The translations under genes were made by a program, and so were the position numbers. DNA of 47,917 nucleotides from Bacteroidales bacterium (GTDB taxonomy: Bacteria > Bacteroidota > Bacteroidia > Bacteroidales > VadinHA17), in the NCBI GenBank assembly GCA_024763075.1, contig JANTGF010000022.1:1-47917 (forward strand), in the 5' to 3' direction. How positions within the stretch are numbered: position 1 is the stretch's first letter; each line of letters opens with the position of its first letter. The notes below the pieces were generated by a model. The model was not told where the DNA came from and did no database searches. It saw only the letters and a program-made list of their open reading frames with translations. Of this stretch, positions 35,831 to 45,970 are shown one piece after another.

Positions 35831-36253
35831 ATGGGTGCAAAAAAGAGAATCAGAGCAGAGAAGTTAAAAGAGGAAAAAAAGGGAAAAGCATATGCTATCC
35901 TTAGAAACTGTCCTACTTCTCCAAGAAAAATGAGGCTTGTTGTGGATTTGATAAGAGGAGAAGAAGTAAATAAGGCTCTTGATATATTGAAATACAGTTC
36001 TAAAGAAGCTTCAAACAGAGTTGAGAAACTGCTGCTTTCAGCAATAGCGAACTGGCAAATAAAAAATGAAGGTGCGAGAATTGAGGAAAGCGGACTTTTT
36101 GTTAAAGAAGCTTATGTAAATCAGGGCCGTACTTTAAAGAGACTGCGTCCTGCCCCCCAGGGAAGAGCGCACAGGATCAGAAAGAGATCAAATCATGTTA
36201 CTTTGATCCTGGACAGTCAAGTTAAAAATGAAGAAGAATCTGCTACAAAATAA
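35831..36253 (+). CDS. rplV: 50S ribosomal protein L22
   Basis: 140 residues from ATG 35831 ([18 protein letters not shown]). An in-frame TTG 18 bp upstream is less likely. The [16 protein letters not shown] helix and the long hairpin ([20 protein letters not shown]) that lines the exit tunnel, the macrolide-resistance region, are intact. Confidence 0.97.
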   Translation: MGAKKRIRAEKLKEEKKGKAYAILRNCPTSPRKMRLVVDLIRGEEVNKALDILKYSSKEASNRVEKLLLSAIANWQIKNEGARIEESGLFVKEAYVNQGRTLKRLRPAPQGRAHRIRKRSNHVTLILDSQVKNEEESATK

Positions 36254-36258
36254 TATTT

Positions 36259-36954
36259 ATGGGACAGAAAGTTAATCCAATATCGAATCGACTGGGAATC
36301 ATCAGAGGATGGGATTCAAGCTGGTATGGTGGAAAGAATTTTGCTGATAAACTGGTTGAGGATACCAAGATTAGAAAATACTTGAATGCACGTTTGGCAA
36401 AAGCCAGTGTTTCAAAAATTATAATCGAAAGAACACTCAAACTGATTACCGTTACCGTGAATACCGCCAGACCCGGTATTATTATTGGTAAAGGCGGCCA
36501 GGAAGTTGACAAACTGAAAGAAGAATTGAAAAAGCTGACAAATAAAGAAGTCCAGATCAATATTTACGAGGTTAGAAGGCCTGAACTGGATGCAACCATT
36601 GTTGCCAATAATATTGCACGTCAGATAGAAGGGAAAATTTCATACAGAAGAGCCATTAAGATGGCAATCGCTTCTACTATGAGAATGGGGGCAGAAGGAA
36701 TTAAAGTGCTGGTTTCAGGTAGGTTAGGCGGAGCAGAAATGGCTCGTTCTGAAATGTATAAAGAGGGAAGAATTCCACTGCATACTTTACGTGCTGATAT
36801 TGACTATGCGAAAACCGAAGGTCTGACCAAAGTGGGTTTGATTGGCTTGAAAGTGTGGATTTGTAATGGAGAAGTTTATGGCAAGAGAGATCTGTCACCG
36901 AATGTAGGTGCAAAATCTCCCCGGCCAAAGAACTTTGGGAGAAGGTCAAGATAA
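36259..36954 (+). CDS. rpsC: 30S ribosomal protein S3
   Basis: 231 residues. The KH domain contains [18 protein letters not shown], and the C-terminal domain helps form the mRNA entry site and the ribosomal helicase. It starts 5 bp after rplV, a tight coupling. Confidence 0.98.
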   Translation: MGQKVNPISNRLGIIRGWDSSWYGGKNFADKLVEDTKIRKYLNARLAKASVSKIIIERTLKLITVTVNTARPGIIIGKGGQEVDKLKEELKKLTNKEVQINIYEVRRPELDATIVANNIARQIEGKISYRRAIKMAIASTMRMGAEGIKVLVSGRLGGAEMARSEMYKEGRIPLHTLRADIDYAKTEGLTKVGLIGLKVWICNGEVYGKRDLSPNVGAKSPRPKNFGRRSR

Positions 36955-36985
36955 ATTAAAGTTGAAACGATAACAACTTAGAACG

Positions 36986-37405
36986 ATGTTACAACCGAAA
37001 AAAACAAAATACAGAAGGCGTCAGAAAGGCAGAATGAAAGGAAATGCCCAAAGGGGAAATCAACTGGCATTCGGATCATTCGGTATTAAAACTCTGGAAC
37101 AGACATGGCTTACCGGTAGGCAGATTGAAGCTGCACGACAGGCTGTGACAAGATATATGAAACGTGAAGGTCAAATTTGGATCCGGGTTTTTCCCGATAA
37201 ACCAATTACCAAAAAACCTGCCGAAGTAAGAATGGGAAAAGGGAAAGGTTCACCTGAAGGTTTCGTTGCTCCTATAACACCGGGCAGAATAATTATTGAA
37301 GCTGAGGGTGTTCCTTATGAGATTGCAAAGGAAGCACTTCGTCTGGCTTCTCAGAAATTGCCTGTAAAAACCAGGTTTGTGGTGAGACGTGATTATGTTG
37401 AATAG
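36986..37405 (+). CDS. rplP: 50S ribosomal protein L16
   Basis: 139 residues; contacts A-site tRNA and the central protuberance. Conserved segments [32 protein letters not shown] and [16 protein letters not shown] are all visible. Confidence 0.98.
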   Translation: MLQPKKTKYRRRQKGRMKGNAQRGNQLAFGSFGIKTLEQTWLTGRQIEAARQAVTRYMKREGQIWIRVFPDKPITKKPAEVRMGKGKGSPEGFVAPITPGRIIIEAEGVPYEIAKEALRLASQKLPVKTRFVVRRDYVE

Positions 37406-37420
37406 TGAAGTAATTGCATT

Positions 37421-37627
37421 ATGAAGAGCACAGAAATAAATGAATTTACCCTTCGGGAATTAGAGGAAAGAATTGATAATGAAAAGGCTTTCCTTACAAA
37501 GATGAAACTGAATCATGCTGTTTCTCCTTTGGATAATCCTATGAAGATTAGAGATATTAGAAGGAATATTGCCAGGTTACAAACAGAACTACGTAGAAGG
37601 CAGTTAACTGACAACAAGGAAAAATAA
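37421..37627 (+). CDS. rpmC: 50S ribosomal protein L29
   Basis: 68 residues, two helices, located beside L23 at the tunnel exit. The C-terminal signature [16 protein letters not shown] is clear. rpsQ starts 2 bp after the stop. Confidence 0.97.
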   Translation: MKSTEINEFTLRELEERIDNEKAFLTKMKLNHAVSPLDNPMKIRDIRRNIARLQTELRRRQLTDNKEK

Positions 37628-37629
37628 CG

Positions 37630-37887
37630 ATGGAAAAGAGAAATTTGCGAAAAGAACGTATCGGAGTGGTTGTTAGCAACAAAATGGACAAGTCAATTGT
37701 TATAGCTGTAAAAAGGAAAGTTAAACATCCTATTTATGGTAAATTCGTTAACAAAACGACAAAGTTTACAGCACATGACCAGGAAAATACCTGCAATATC
37801 GGGGATACAGTAAAAATCATGGAAACCAGGCCTTTAAGTAAAAATAAAAGCTGGAGACTGGTTGAAATAGTAGAAAGAGTTAAGTAA
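37630..37887 (+). CDS. rpsQ: 30S ribosomal protein S17
   Basis: 85 residues; early-assembly OB-fold protein. The [18 protein letters not shown] strand and the [16 protein letters not shown] end match the family. It is spaced 2 bp from both neighbours. Confidence 0.97.
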   Translation: MEKRNLRKERIGVVVSNKMDKSIVIAVKRKVKHPIYGKFVNKTTKFTAHDQENTCNIGDTVKIMETRPLSKNKSWRLVEIVERVK

Positions 37888-37889
37888 TC

Positions 37890-38255
37890 ATGATACAACA
37901 AGAAAGCAGACTTGCAGTAGCAGACAATAGCGGAGCCAAAGAGGTACTTTGTATCCGGGTTCTTGGAGGAACAGGAAGAAGATATGCTTCTATTGGTGAT
38001 AAAATCGTTGTCACCGTAAAAAGTGCTTTACCTGGCAGTGAGGCTAAAAAAGGAATGGTAACCCGTGCAGTTGTAGTCAGAACAAGAAAAGAAGTAAGGC
38101 GACCTGACGGCTCATACATTCGTTTTGATGACAATGCTGTTGTTTTACTGAATGCCGCTGATGAGATCAGAGGTACACGTATTTTTGGTCCGGTTGCACG
38201 GGAGTTAAGAGAGAATTATATGAAAATTATTTCATTGGCACCTGAAGTGCTTTAA
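37890..38255 (+). CDS. rplN: 50S ribosomal protein L14
   Basis: 121 residues; forms an intersubunit bridge and is the docking site for RsfS. The start [19 protein letters not shown] and the [14 protein letters not shown] end are characteristic. Confidence 0.98.
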   Translation: MIQQESRLAVADNSGAKEVLCIRVLGGTGRRYASIGDKIVVTVKSALPGSEAKKGMVTRAVVVRTRKEVRRPDGSYIRFDDNAVVLLNAADEIRGTRIFGPVARELRENYMKIISLAPEVL

Positions 38256-38268
38256 TAATGTTAGTCCA

Positions 38269-38598
38269 ATGGGAAGAATGAAGAAATTACATATTAAAAA
38301 AGGAGATACAGTTTACGTGATCTCTGGTGAGTATAAAGATCAGCAGGGTCGTGTACTTGAGGTGCTCAGGAAAAATGAGAGAGCTATTGTTGAGGGTGTA
38401 AATATGGTTTCAAAACATACCAAACCAAACTCTCAGAATCCTCAGGGTGGAATTATCAAAAAAGAAGCTGCTATCCATATTTCAAATCTTTTGTTAGTGG
38501 ATCCATCCAGTGGTAAACCCACCCGTATAGGAAGAAAACTCAATGATAAAAATAAACGGGTACGGTATTCTAAAAAATCAGGGGAGGAAATTAAGTAA
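38269..38598 (+). CDS. rplX: 50S ribosomal protein L24
   Basis: 109 residues from the first ATG; a second ATG at 38278 ([10 protein letters not shown]) would give 106 and is equally plausible. The KOW motif ([21 protein letters not shown]) is present. The stop overlaps the rplE start by one base (TAATG). Confidence 0.96.
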   Translation: MGRMKKLHIKKGDTVYVISGEYKDQQGRVLEVLRKNERAIVEGVNMVSKHTKPNSQNPQGGIIKKEAAIHISNLLLVDPSSGKPTRIGRKLNDKNKRVRYSKKSGEEIK

Positions 38599-39155
38599 TG
38601 GAACATACACCAAATTTAAAGAAAAAGTATAAAGACGAAATCGTTCCTGGTCTGAAGGAGAAGTTTAACTACACTTCCGTAATGCAGGTACCCCGTCTAT
38701 TAAAAATAGTTATAAATCAGGGTGTGGGACAGGCAGTTGCTGATAAAAAGCTGATTGATAACAGCTTAAAAGAAATTACAAGCATAGCAGGACAAAAAGC
38801 GATTTCCAGAGTTTCTACCAAGGATATCTCAAACTTTAAGTTGAGAAGGAAAATGCCAATCGGTGTGAAAGTAACCCTCCGTCGTGACAGGATGTATGAG
38901 TTTATGGAAAGGCTGATATCTATTGCACTTCCGCGGGTAAGAGACTTTAAGGGAGTGGGTGCAAAGTTTGATGGCAGAGGCAACTATACCATGGGGATCA
39001 GTGAACAAATTATCTTTCCTGAGATAGACATTGATAAAATCAATAAGATCTTAGGTCTCGAAATTACATTTGTTACCACTGCTAATACGGATGAGGAAGG
39101 TTATGCCTTGTTAAAGGAATTTGGAATACCATTTAAGAATATTAAAAATAATTAG
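38598..39155 (+). CDS. rplE: 50S ribosomal protein L5
   Basis: 185 residues; binds 5S rRNA and contacts P-site tRNA. The [16 protein letters not shown] and [13 protein letters not shown] segments are typical. Its start overlaps the rplX stop and rpsN begins 1 bp after its own stop, so the three are translationally coupled. Confidence 0.98.
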   Translation: MEHTPNLKKKYKDEIVPGLKEKFNYTSVMQVPRLLKIVINQGVGQAVADKKLIDNSLKEITSIAGQKAISRVSTKDISNFKLRRKMPIGVKVTLRRDRMYEFMERLISIALPRVRDFKGVGAKFDGRGNYTMGISEQIIFPEIDIDKINKILGLEITFVTTANTDEEGYALLKEFGIPFKNIKNN

Positions 39156-39156
39156 T

Positions 39157-39426
39157 ATGGCTAAAGAGTCGATGAAAGCCCGTGAGGTAAAGCGTGCAAA
39201 ACTGGTTGAAAAATATGCCGCTAAAAGGGCAAAACTTAAAGCTGAAGGTGATTACATTGGTATGAGCAGGTTGCCAAGAAACTCTAACCCGATACGTTTG
39301 CATAACAGATGCAAACTTACGGGAAGACCGAAAGGATATATGAGACAATTTGGGGTCAGCAGAATAACTTTCCGTGAAATGGCTTCTGCAGGTTTGATTC
39401 CGGGCGTGAAAAAAGCAAGCTGGTAA
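39157..39426 (+). CDS. rpsN: 30S ribosomal protein S14, zinc-free long form
   Basis: 89 residues from ATG 39157 ([13 protein letters not shown]); an in-frame TTG 36 bp upstream lies inside rplE. This is the long form without the two CxxC zinc motifs: only one Cys is present ([17 protein letters not shown]). It helps assemble the 30S head. Confidence 0.97.
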   Translation: MAKESMKAREVKRAKLVEKYAAKRAKLKAEGDYIGMSRLPRNSNPIRLHNRCKLTGRPKGYMRQFGVSRITFREMASAGLIPGVKKASW

Positions 39427-39472
39427 GCATACTTGCCTGCAAAGGTGATTAATTTGAAAAAAACAGAATAAA

Positions 39473-39868
39473 ATGACAGATACTATAGCAGATTTTTTGA
39501 CAAGGATCAGGAATGCAATAAAAGCGGGTCATAAGGTGGTGGAAATCCCTTCCTCCAACCTGAAACTGGAAATGACCAGGATTCTTTTTGAAAAAGGATA
39601 TATCCTTAATTATAAATTTGTGGATGCAAAACCTCAGGGATATATTAAGATTGCTCTTAAATATCATCCGGCTACGAAAGTGCCTGCAATAAAATCATTG
39701 CAGAGGGTTAGTAGGCCCGGATTGAGGAAGTATAAAGGAGTTGATGAAATTCCACGCGTACTGAATGGGCTCGGAATAGCCATTTTATCTACATCTTCAG
39801 GTTTGATAACAGATAAAGAAGCCAGAAGTATGAATGTGGGTGGAGAGGTTTTGTGTTACGTATATTAA
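39473..39868 (+). CDS. rpsH: 30S ribosomal protein S8
   Basis: 131 residues; binds the central domain of 16S rRNA. The start DTIADFLTRIRNAIKAGHK and the end GLIT-DKEARSMNVGGEVLCYVY are standard, including the final Tyr. Confidence 0.98.
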   Translation: MTDTIADFLTRIRNAIKAGHKVVEIPSSNLKLEMTRILFEKGYILNYKFVDAKPQGYIKIALKYHPATKVPAIKSLQRVSRPGLRKYKGVDEIPRVLNGLGIAILSTSSGLITDKEARSMNVGGEVLCYVY

Positions 39869-39883
39869 CAGGGAGATAAAAGA

Positions 39884-40438
39884 ATGTCACGAATAGGAAA
39901 TTTACCAATATCAGTACCCGAAGGTGTAACTTTACAAGTTTCTGAAACAAATTTAGTAACTGTTAAGGGACCAAAGGGTGAATTAACCCAGCAGGTACAT
40001 CCGGATATAAAAATTGAAGTGAAGGATAATGAACTCGTAGTGAGCCGTCCTTCTGAGCAAAAGGAACACAAGTCTATGCATGGCTTGTATCGTTCTTTAA
40101 TTAATAATATGGTCGAGGGCGTATCCAAAGGTTTTGAAATTAAGCTTGAGCTGGTTGGCGTGGGTTACCGTGCCGAAGCAAAAGGCCAAATCCTTGAATT
40201 GAGTCTGGGTTATTCTCATGATATTGTTATAGAACTACCTCCTGAGATAAAGCTGGAGGCTAAAACGGAAAGAAGAAGCAATCCCGTTATTACCTTATCA
40301 AGCATTGATAAGCAATTGTTGGGTCATGTAGCTTCAAAAATCCGTTCATTCAGAAAACCTGAACCCTATAAAGGAAAAGGTATAAAATTTGTTGGTGAAC
40401 AAATCCGCAGAAAAGCAGGTAAATCTGCAAGTGTGTAA
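39884..40438 (+). CDS. rplF: 50S ribosomal protein L6
   Basis: 184 residues with two related domains; near the factor-binding site. The start MSRIGNLPISVPEGV and the C-terminal RKPEPYKGKGIKFVGEQIRR signature are present. Confidence 0.98.
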   Translation: MSRIGNLPISVPEGVTLQVSETNLVTVKGPKGELTQQVHPDIKIEVKDNELVVSRPSEQKEHKSMHGLYRSLINNMVEGVSKGFEIKLELVGVGYRAEAKGQILELSLGYSHDIVIELPPEIKLEAKTERRSNPVITLSSIDKQLLGHVASKIRSFRKPEPYKGKGIKFVGEQIRRKAGKSASV

Positions 40439-40457
40439 CAGATAATAGAACTCAATC

Positions 40458-40817
40458 ATGGCATTGACTAAAACAGACAGGAGAAACAGGATACGTAAAA
40501 GAATCCGAAAAAATGTTTCCGGTACAGGTGAAACACCAAGATTATCGGTTTTCAGGAGTAATAAGCAGATTTACGCACAAATCATTGATGATAAGTCAGG
40601 CGTAACTCTGGCAGCAGCTTCATCCCTGAGTAAAATAATATTGGAAAAGAAGGATATTAGTAAGATTGAACAGGCAAAACTGGTTGGAAAACTTATTGCT
40701 GAAGAAGCTGGAAAGAAAGGCATCAGTAAAGTGGTTTTTGACCGGGGCGGTTATCTGTATCATGGAAGAATTAAAGAGTTGGCAAATGCTGCCCGTGAAG
40801 GTGGCCTTAATTTCTAG
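40458..40817 (+). CDS. rplR: 50S ribosomal protein L18
   Basis: 119 residues; 5S rRNA-binding protein of the central protuberance. The [18 protein letters not shown] strand and the [17 protein letters not shown] end are typical. Confidence 0.98.
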   Translation: MALTKTDRRNRIRKRIRKNVSGTGETPRLSVFRSNKQIYAQIIDDKSGVTLAAASSLSKIILEKKDISKIEQAKLVGKLIAEEAGKKGISKVVFDRGGYLYHGRIKELANAAREGGLNF

Positions 40818-40829
40818 CAGGAATAAATT

Positions 40830-41345
40830 ATGACAAACGGCATTAGAAAAGTAAAAACCAGCGACCTTGAACTGAAAGACAGGCTGGTAAGTATTCAAAG
40901 GGTTACCAAAGTAACCAAAGGGGGCAGAACTTTCAGTTTCTCGGCAATTGTAATTGTTGGAGATGAAAATGGAATTGTTGGTCATGGTCTGGGTAAAGCT
41001 AAGGAAGTAACAACCGCAATTGCCAAGGGTGTTGAAGATGCAAAGAAAAACCTGGTTAAAATACCGGTATTGCATGGTACCATACCTCACGAGCAAATTG
41101 CTAAATTCGGAGGTGCAAATGTGTTTTTGAAACCAGCCTCTGAGGGTACCGGTGTGAAAGCCGGTGGTGCTATGAGGGCTGTGTTGGAGAGCGTGGGTAT
41201 TAAAAATGTACTTGCGAAATCCAAAGGTTCTTCAAATCCGCATAACCTGGTGAAGGCCACTTTTGCTGCATTACTTGAATTGCGTGATGCACATACAGTT
41301 GCTCAGCACAGAGGTGTTTCACTTGATAAAGTGTTTAACGGTTAG
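40830..41345 (+). CDS. rpsE: 30S ribosomal protein S5
   Basis: 171 residues; accuracy of decoding. The dsRNA-binding-like domain with the [18 protein letters not shown] loop (the spectinomycin-resistance region in other bacteria) and [10 protein letters not shown] is intact. Confidence 0.98.
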   Translation: MTNGIRKVKTSDLELKDRLVSIQRVTKVTKGGRTFSFSAIVIVGDENGIVGHGLGKAKEVTTAIAKGVEDAKKNLVKIPVLHGTIPHEQIAKFGGANVFLKPASEGTGVKAGGAMRAVLESVGIKNVLAKSKGSSNPHNLVKATFAALLELRDAHTVAQHRGVSLDKVFNG

Positions 41346-41355
41346 AATTGAAAAA

Positions 41356-41535
41356 ATGGCAAAGATTAAAATAACTCAGACAAAAAGCAGGATAGGCCGG
41401 CCCAAACCGCAAAAGCTTACACTGGATGCATTAGGTCTAAGGAAAATGCATGCAACAGTTGAAAAAGAAGCGACTTCGCAAATTTTGGGAATGGTCAGGA
41501 AAGTAAGGCACCTGGTAGAGGTGGTTGAAGTTTAA
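41356..41535 (+). CDS. rpmD: 50S ribosomal protein L30
   Basis: 59 residues from ATG 41356 (MAKIKITQTKS). The longer open frame starting inside rpsE is rejected. The SRIGRPKPQKLTLDALGLRK segment is the family signature. Confidence 0.96.
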   Translation: MAKIKITQTKSRIGRPKPQKLTLDALGLRKMHATVEKEATSQILGMVRKVRHLVEVVEV

Positions 41536-41559
41536 TCAATCAGTTAAGAAAAAGAAACA

Positions 41560-42006
41560 ATGGAATTACATAATCTCAAACCTGCAGAAGGTTCTACACA
41601 CAGAGAAAGAAGACTTGGAAGAGGCCAGGGATCCGGTAAAGGTGGTACTGCCACAAGAGGACATAAAGGCCAAAAGTCAAGATCCGGATACTCCAGGAAA
41701 ATTGGATTCGAAGGAGGTCAGATGCCACTTCAGCGGAGAGTCCCAAAATACGGATTTAAGAATATTAACAGGAAAGAATACAAAGGAATCAATCTGAGCA
41801 CCCTTCAGGCGTTGGCTGATAAATCAGGAATATCTGAATTTACTCCTGAAGTTATGATCAATGCAGGCTTGGTTTCAAAAAATACGCTGATTAAAATTCT
41901 TGGTAAAGGAGAATTAAAAGCACAATTGACCGTTAAGGCCCATGCTTTCTCAGAAACTGCTAAAAAAGCTATTGAAGCTGTAAACGGAACCGCTGAAAAA
42001 ATCTAA
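41560..42006 (+). CDS. rplO: 50S ribosomal protein L15
   Basis: 148 residues. The Gly/Arg-rich N-terminal extension (GRGQGSGKGGTATRGHKGQK) that penetrates 23S rRNA is typical. secY starts 4 bp after the stop. Confidence 0.97.
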   Translation: MELHNLKPAEGSTHRERRLGRGQGSGKGGTATRGHKGQKSRSGYSRKIGFEGGQMPLQRRVPKYGFKNINRKEYKGINLSTLQALADKSGISEFTPEVMINAGLVSKNTLIKILGKGELKAQLTVKAHAFSETAKKAIEAVNGTAEKI

Positions 42007-42010
42007 TTGA

Positions 42011-43345
42011 ATGAGAGCTCTGATTGAAACTATAAAGAATATCTTTAAAATTGAAGACCTCAGAAACAGGATACTCTTCACTTTAGGTATGATCATGATA
42101 TACAGGTTTGGGAAATATATTACCCTGCCTGGTATAGACCCTGCACAGTTAAGCCAGCTTAAGGCTCAGACTTCGGAAGGGATAATGGGATTACTTGATA
42201 TGTTTTCGGGAGGAGCTTTTTCCAGTGCTTCAGTTTTTGCCCTGGGAATAATGCCCTATATTTCGGCTTCTATTGTGGTTCAGCTGTTGGGAATAGCTAT
42301 TCCTTATTTCCAAAGACTGCAAAAGGAAGGGGAAAGCGGAAGAAGAAAGATCAATCAGATAACAAGATATCTAACTGTGGGTATTCTATTGTTGCAGGGT
42401 CCGAGTTATATGGTAAACCTTTCAGCACGGCTGCCGGCTTCGGCATTTCTCGCAAGCGGGCCGTTTTTTCAGGTTACTTCGGTGATCATCCTTACGGCTG
42501 GTACTATGTTTGTGATGTGGCTGGGTGAAAAGATTACTGATAAAGGGATCGGGAACGGAATTTCACTGATCATTATGATCGGTATTATTGCAAGATTGCC
42601 TTTTGCACTGGTTGCGGAGTTCGGCAGCAGGTTGAACGGAGCAGGCGGACTGGTTGCATTTTTGGCTGAAATTATATTCCTTTTCATTGTTGTTCTTGGT
42701 ACGATTTTATTGGTTCAGGGAACCCGGAGGGTGCCGGTGCAATATGCAAAGCGAATTATAGGTAATAAACAATATGGAGGTGTACGTCAGTATATTCCAT
42801 TAAAAGTAAATGCTGCAGGGGTAATGCCCATCATTTTTGCACAGGCAATTATGATGTTACCCATTATGCTTGTAGGTTTTGCTTCGGATAAAACTTCCGG
42901 ATTTGCAGTTGCTTTTTCAAATATGTATGGGTTTTGGTATAACCTGGTAATGGCTTTAATGATTATCATTTTCACCTATTTTTATACCGCAATTACCATT
43001 AATCCCACACAAATGGCAGAAGACCTTAAAAAGAACGGAGGTTTTATACCTGGGATCAAACCCGGAAGGAAGACAGCCGAATTTTTAGATGCGGTGATGT
43101 CAAGGATTACATTGCCCGGATCAATTTTCCTGGCACTGGTTGCTGCACTTCCAACACTTGCTGTTAATATTGGAATATCACAGCAGTTTGCTCAATTTTA
43201 CGGGGGAACCAGTTTGTTGATCCTTGTAGGTGTTGTACTGGATACTTTGCAACAAATTGAAAGCCATTTGCTGATGAGACATTATGATGGTTTGATGAAA
43301 TCAGGAAGGATTAAAGGACGCTCAGGAGCAGGGTCCTCTATATAG
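42011..43345 (+). CDS. secY: Protein translocase subunit SecY
   Basis: 444 residues with ten predicted membrane helices; forms the channel for secreted and membrane proteins, with SecE, SecG and SecA (not in this window). The MIYRFGKYITLPGID first helix, the GIMPYISASIVVQLL segment and the RRVPVQYAKRI cytoplasmic loop are clear. It follows rplO by 4 bp, as in the classic spc operon. Confidence 0.98.
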   Translation: MRALIETIKNIFKIEDLRNRILFTLGMIMIYRFGKYITLPGIDPAQLSQLKAQTSEGIMGLLDMFSGGAFSSASVFALGIMPYISASIVVQLLGIAIPYFQRLQKEGESGRRKINQITRYLTVGILLLQGPSYMVNLSARLPASAFLASGPFFQVTSVIILTAGTMFVMWLGEKITDKGIGNGISLIIMIGIIARLPFALVAEFGSRLNGAGGLVAFLAEIIFLFIVVLGTILLVQGTRRVPVQYAKRIIGNKQYGGVRQYIPLKVNAAGVMPIIFAQAIMMLPIMLVGFASDKTSGFAVAFSNMYGFWYNLVMALMIIIFTYFYTAITINPTQMAEDLKKNGGFIPGIKPGRKTAEFLDAVMSRITLPGSIFLALVAALPTLAVNIGISQQFAQFYGGTSLLILVGVVLDTLQQIESHLLMRHYDGLMKSGRIKGRSGAGSSI

Positions 43346-43364
43346 ATTAGTTTATAGTTCTTTG

Positions 43365-44147
43365 ATGTTAAAAATAAAAACAGAAGCAGAGATTGAAATC
43401 TTAAGACAGAATAATCTGTTGGTTTCGAAAACGCTTGCTGAAATCGGAAAACTGATCAGGCCGGGAGTTACAACTCTTGAACTTGATAAAAGAGCCGAAG
43501 AGTTTATTCGTGATCACAAAGCAATTCCAGGATTTAAGGGGTATCATGGTTTTCCGAATACTCTTTGTACCTCGGTTAATAGTCAGGTTGTACATGGCAT
43601 TCCTTCTGATTATCAGCTGAAAGATGGAGATATAATCTCTGTTGACTGTGGGGTGATTAAGAATGGTTACTTTGGTGATTCGGCTTTTACCTTTGAAGTT
43701 GGTGAAGTGGATGAGAAAGTGAGAAAACTTTTAAAAGTGACCAGAGAGTCCCTTTGGAAAGGTGTTGATCAAGCTGTTGCAGGTCACAGACTTGGAGATA
43801 TTGGACATGCTGTTCAGTTTCATTCAGAACAGCATGGGTATTCAGTAGTCAGGGAAATGGTAGGACATGGTCTTGGCTCTGAGTTGCATGAACCTCCTGA
43901 AGTGCCGAATTATGGAAGAAGGGGAAGAGGCCCAAAATTACCTGAGGGATTGGTTATTTGCATAGAACCAATGATCAATATGGGGGTAAAGGAAATCGTT
44001 CAGGAATCGGATGGATGGACCATCCGGACAAAAGATAAAATGCCATCTGCACATTTTGAGTTTGCAGTGGCGGTCAGAAAGGGAGAAGCAGATGTGTTAT
44101 CAACTTTTGATTATATTGATGAAGTTTTAAAAAATAAGAGTAATTAA
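43365..44147 (+). CDS. map: Methionine aminopeptidase, type I
   Basis: 260 residues from ATG 43365; an in-frame TTG three bases earlier is less likely. It removes the N-terminal Met from new proteins. Metal ligands of the pita-bread fold are D94, D105, H168, E201 and E232, and H77 matches the substrate-binding His. It lacks the N-terminal zinc-finger of some relatives. infA starts 1 bp after the stop. Confidence 0.97.
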   Translation: MLKIKTEAEIEILRQNNLLVSKTLAEIGKLIRPGVTTLELDKRAEEFIRDHKAIPGFKGYHGFPNTLCTSVNSQVVHGIPSDYQLKDGDIISVDCGVIKNGYFGDSAFTFEVGEVDEKVRKLLKVTRESLWKGVDQAVAGHRLGDIGHAVQFHSEQHGYSVVREMVGHGLGSELHEPPEVPNYGRRGRGPKLPEGLVICIEPMINMGVKEIVQESDGWTIRTKDKMPSAHFEFAVAVRKGEADVLSTFDYIDEVLKNKSN

Positions 44148-44148
44148 T

Positions 44149-44367
44149 ATGGCTAAACAACCATCTATAGAACAGGACGGCACAATTATTGAAGCTTTAT
44201 CCAATGCCATGTTCAGAGTTGAATTGGAAAACGGGCATGTAATTACTGCTCATATTTCCGGAAAGATGAGAATGCATTATATTAAAATATTACCGGGAGA
44301 CAAAGTAAAAGTTGAGATGTCTCCTTACGATTTATCAAAAGGTAGAATTACATTTAGGTACAAATAA
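44149..44367 (+). CDS. infA: Translation initiation factor IF-1
   Basis: 72 residues, a single S1/OB-fold domain that binds the A site with IF-2 and IF-3. The [20 protein letters not shown] and [18 protein letters not shown] segments are standard. Confidence 0.98.
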   Translation: MAKQPSIEQDGTIIEALSNAMFRVELENGHVITAHISGKMRMHYIKILPGDKVKVEMSPYDLSKGRITFRYK

Positions 44368-44378
44368 AAAATACAGAT

Positions 44379-44495
44379 ATGAAGGTTAGAACTTCAGTTA
44401 AGAAAAGATCAGCAGATTGTAAGATTGTCCGAAGAAAAGGACGTCTGTATGTGATTAATAAGAAAAATCCCAGGTTTAAACAACGTCAGGGATAA
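44379..44495 (+). CDS. rpmJ: 50S ribosomal protein L36, zinc-free form
   Basis: 38 codons, too short for most gene callers: [17 protein letters not shown] and so on to FKQRQG. The zinc ligands of the C+ form (C11, C14, C27, H32) appear as S11, C14, N27 and R32, so it cannot form the zinc ribbon. It lies 11 bp after infA and 29 bp before rpsM, the standard order. Confidence 0.95.
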   Translation: MKVRTSVKKRSADCKIVRRKGRLYVINKKNPRFKQRQG

Positions 44496-44524
44496 TATAA
44501 TTTATATTTTAAATAGTTCAATTT

Positions 44525-44902
44525 ATGGCTAGAATTGTTGGTGTTGATTTACCAAAAAATAAGCGGGGTGAAATAGGTCTCACCTATATTTACGGAATTG
44601 GCCGAAGTGCTGCAAAAAAAATTCTTGAAGAAGCCGGTATTGATGTCAATATTAAGGTGAAAGACTGGAATGATGATCATATTGCAAAGATCAGGAAAAT
44701 CCTTAATGAGAATTATAAACTCGAGGGAGAACTCAGATCCGAAGTTCAGTTGAATATAAAAAGACTGATGGACATTGGTGCCTACAGGGGGATTCGTCAC
44801 AGAATCGGAATGCCTGTACGGGGACAAAGTACCAAAAATAATGCCCGCACCAGGAAAGGAAGAAGAAAAACGGTTGCAAATAAGAAAAAAGCAACGAAAT
44901 AA
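44525..44902 (+). CDS. rpsM: 30S ribosomal protein S13
   Basis: 125 residues; 30S head, contacts the P-site tRNA and bridges to the 50S. The [20 protein letters not shown] start and the basic C-terminal tail ([16 protein letters not shown]) are clear. It opens the alpha part of the block. Confidence 0.98.
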   Translation: MARIVGVDLPKNKRGEIGLTYIYGIGRSAAKKILEEAGIDVNIKVKDWNDDHIAKIRKILNENYKLEGELRSEVQLNIKRLMDIGAYRGIRHRIGMPVRGQSTKNNARTRKGRRKTVANKKKATK

Positions 44903-44914
44903 ATTTGGTTAATT

Positions 44915-45301
44915 ATGGCGAAAAAAACAGGATCAAAGAAAAGAGTTGTTAAGGTAGAACCTACCGGCCAGGCTCATATACATGCCTCTTTTAATAATAT
45001 TATTATTACTCTTACCAATAATGCAGGCCAGGTAGTTAGTTGGTCTTCAGCTGGTAAAATGGGATTTAGAGGTTCAAAAAAGAATACCCCATATGCTGCT
45101 CAGCAGGCTGCACTGGATTGTGCTAAGGTAGCGTACGACCTGGGTTTAAGAAAAGTAACAGCCTATGTGAAAGGACCTGGTGCAGGAAGAGAATCTGCCA
45201 TCAGGAATATTCACGCCAGTGGGATAGAGGTAAAAGAAATTATTGATGTTACCCCTATGCCGCATAATGGTTGCAGACCTCCAAAAAGAAGAAGGGTCTG
45301 A
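44915..45301 (+). CDS. rpsK: 30S ribosomal protein S11
   Basis: 128 residues; platform protein near the E site. The [19 protein letters not shown] strand and the C-terminal [18 protein letters not shown] are hallmark sequences. Confidence 0.98.
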   Translation: MAKKTGSKKRVVKVEPTGQAHIHASFNNIIITLTNNAGQVVSWSSAGKMGFRGSKKNTPYAAQQAALDCAKVAYDLGLRKVTAYVKGPGAGRESAIRNIHASGIEVKEIIDVTPMPHNGCRPPKRRRV

Positions 45302-45345
45302 TTGAAATTTAATTTATTTGTTAAGAAGATACTAATTGTAAATAA

Positions 45346-45954
45346 ATGGCTAGATACAGAGGAGCAAAATCAAAAATTTCCAGAAAATTCGGTGACCCTA
45401 TCTATGGGCCGGATAAAAGTTTTGAGAAGAAAAACTACCTTCCGGGTCAGCATGGTGCCAGTAAAAGAAGAAGGAAGCAGTCTGAATATGGAATTCAGCT
45501 GATGGCGAAGCAAAAAGCAAAATATACCTATGGTGTGCTGGAAAAGCAATTTTCCAATCTTTTCAAGAAGGCATCGAGAAGTAAAGGTGTTACCGGAGAA
45601 GTACTCCTGCAATTGCTGGAAGCCAGACTGGATAATGTGGTCTATCGTTTAGGAATTGCTCCTACACGGGATGCCGCACGCCAGTTGGTTTCTCACCGTC
45701 ACATTACGGTCAATGGCACGGTAGTAAATGTTCCTTCATTTACACTTCGTCCGGGAGATCTGGTAGGGGTACGTGAAAAATCAAAATCACTTGAGGTTAT
45801 ATCCGATTCACTAAGTACTGCCAGATATTCAAGCTCATCCTGGCTGGAGTGGGATGGTGATACGATGACAGGTAAGTTTTTAAATGTTCCCGAAAGGGAA
45901 GATATTCCTGAAAATATCCAGGAACAATTGATAGTTGAATTATATTCTAAATAA
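45346..45954 (+). CDS. rpsD: 30S ribosomal protein S4
   Basis: 202 residues; primary 16S-binding protein. The N-terminal region has no zinc-binding cysteines. The S4 domain ([28 protein letters not shown]) is intact. It lies 44 bp after rpsK, the largest gap in the alpha part. Confidence 0.98.
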   Translation: MARYRGAKSKISRKFGDPIYGPDKSFEKKNYLPGQHGASKRRRKQSEYGIQLMAKQKAKYTYGVLEKQFSNLFKKASRSKGVTGEVLLQLLEARLDNVVYRLGIAPTRDAARQLVSHRHITVNGTVVNVPSFTLRPGDLVGVREKSKSLEVISDSLSTARYSSSSWLEWDGDTMTGKFLNVPEREDIPENIQEQLIVELYSK

Positions 45955-45970
45955 TAATATATATTGCTTT

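Noticed and set aside
45935-45970. N-terminal extensions using TTG/GTG starts for rpoA, rplB, rplV, rpsN, rpmD, map and rplD
   Set aside because: Each extension overlaps or abuts the preceding gene and lies before the conserved family N-terminus; the internal ATG was used.
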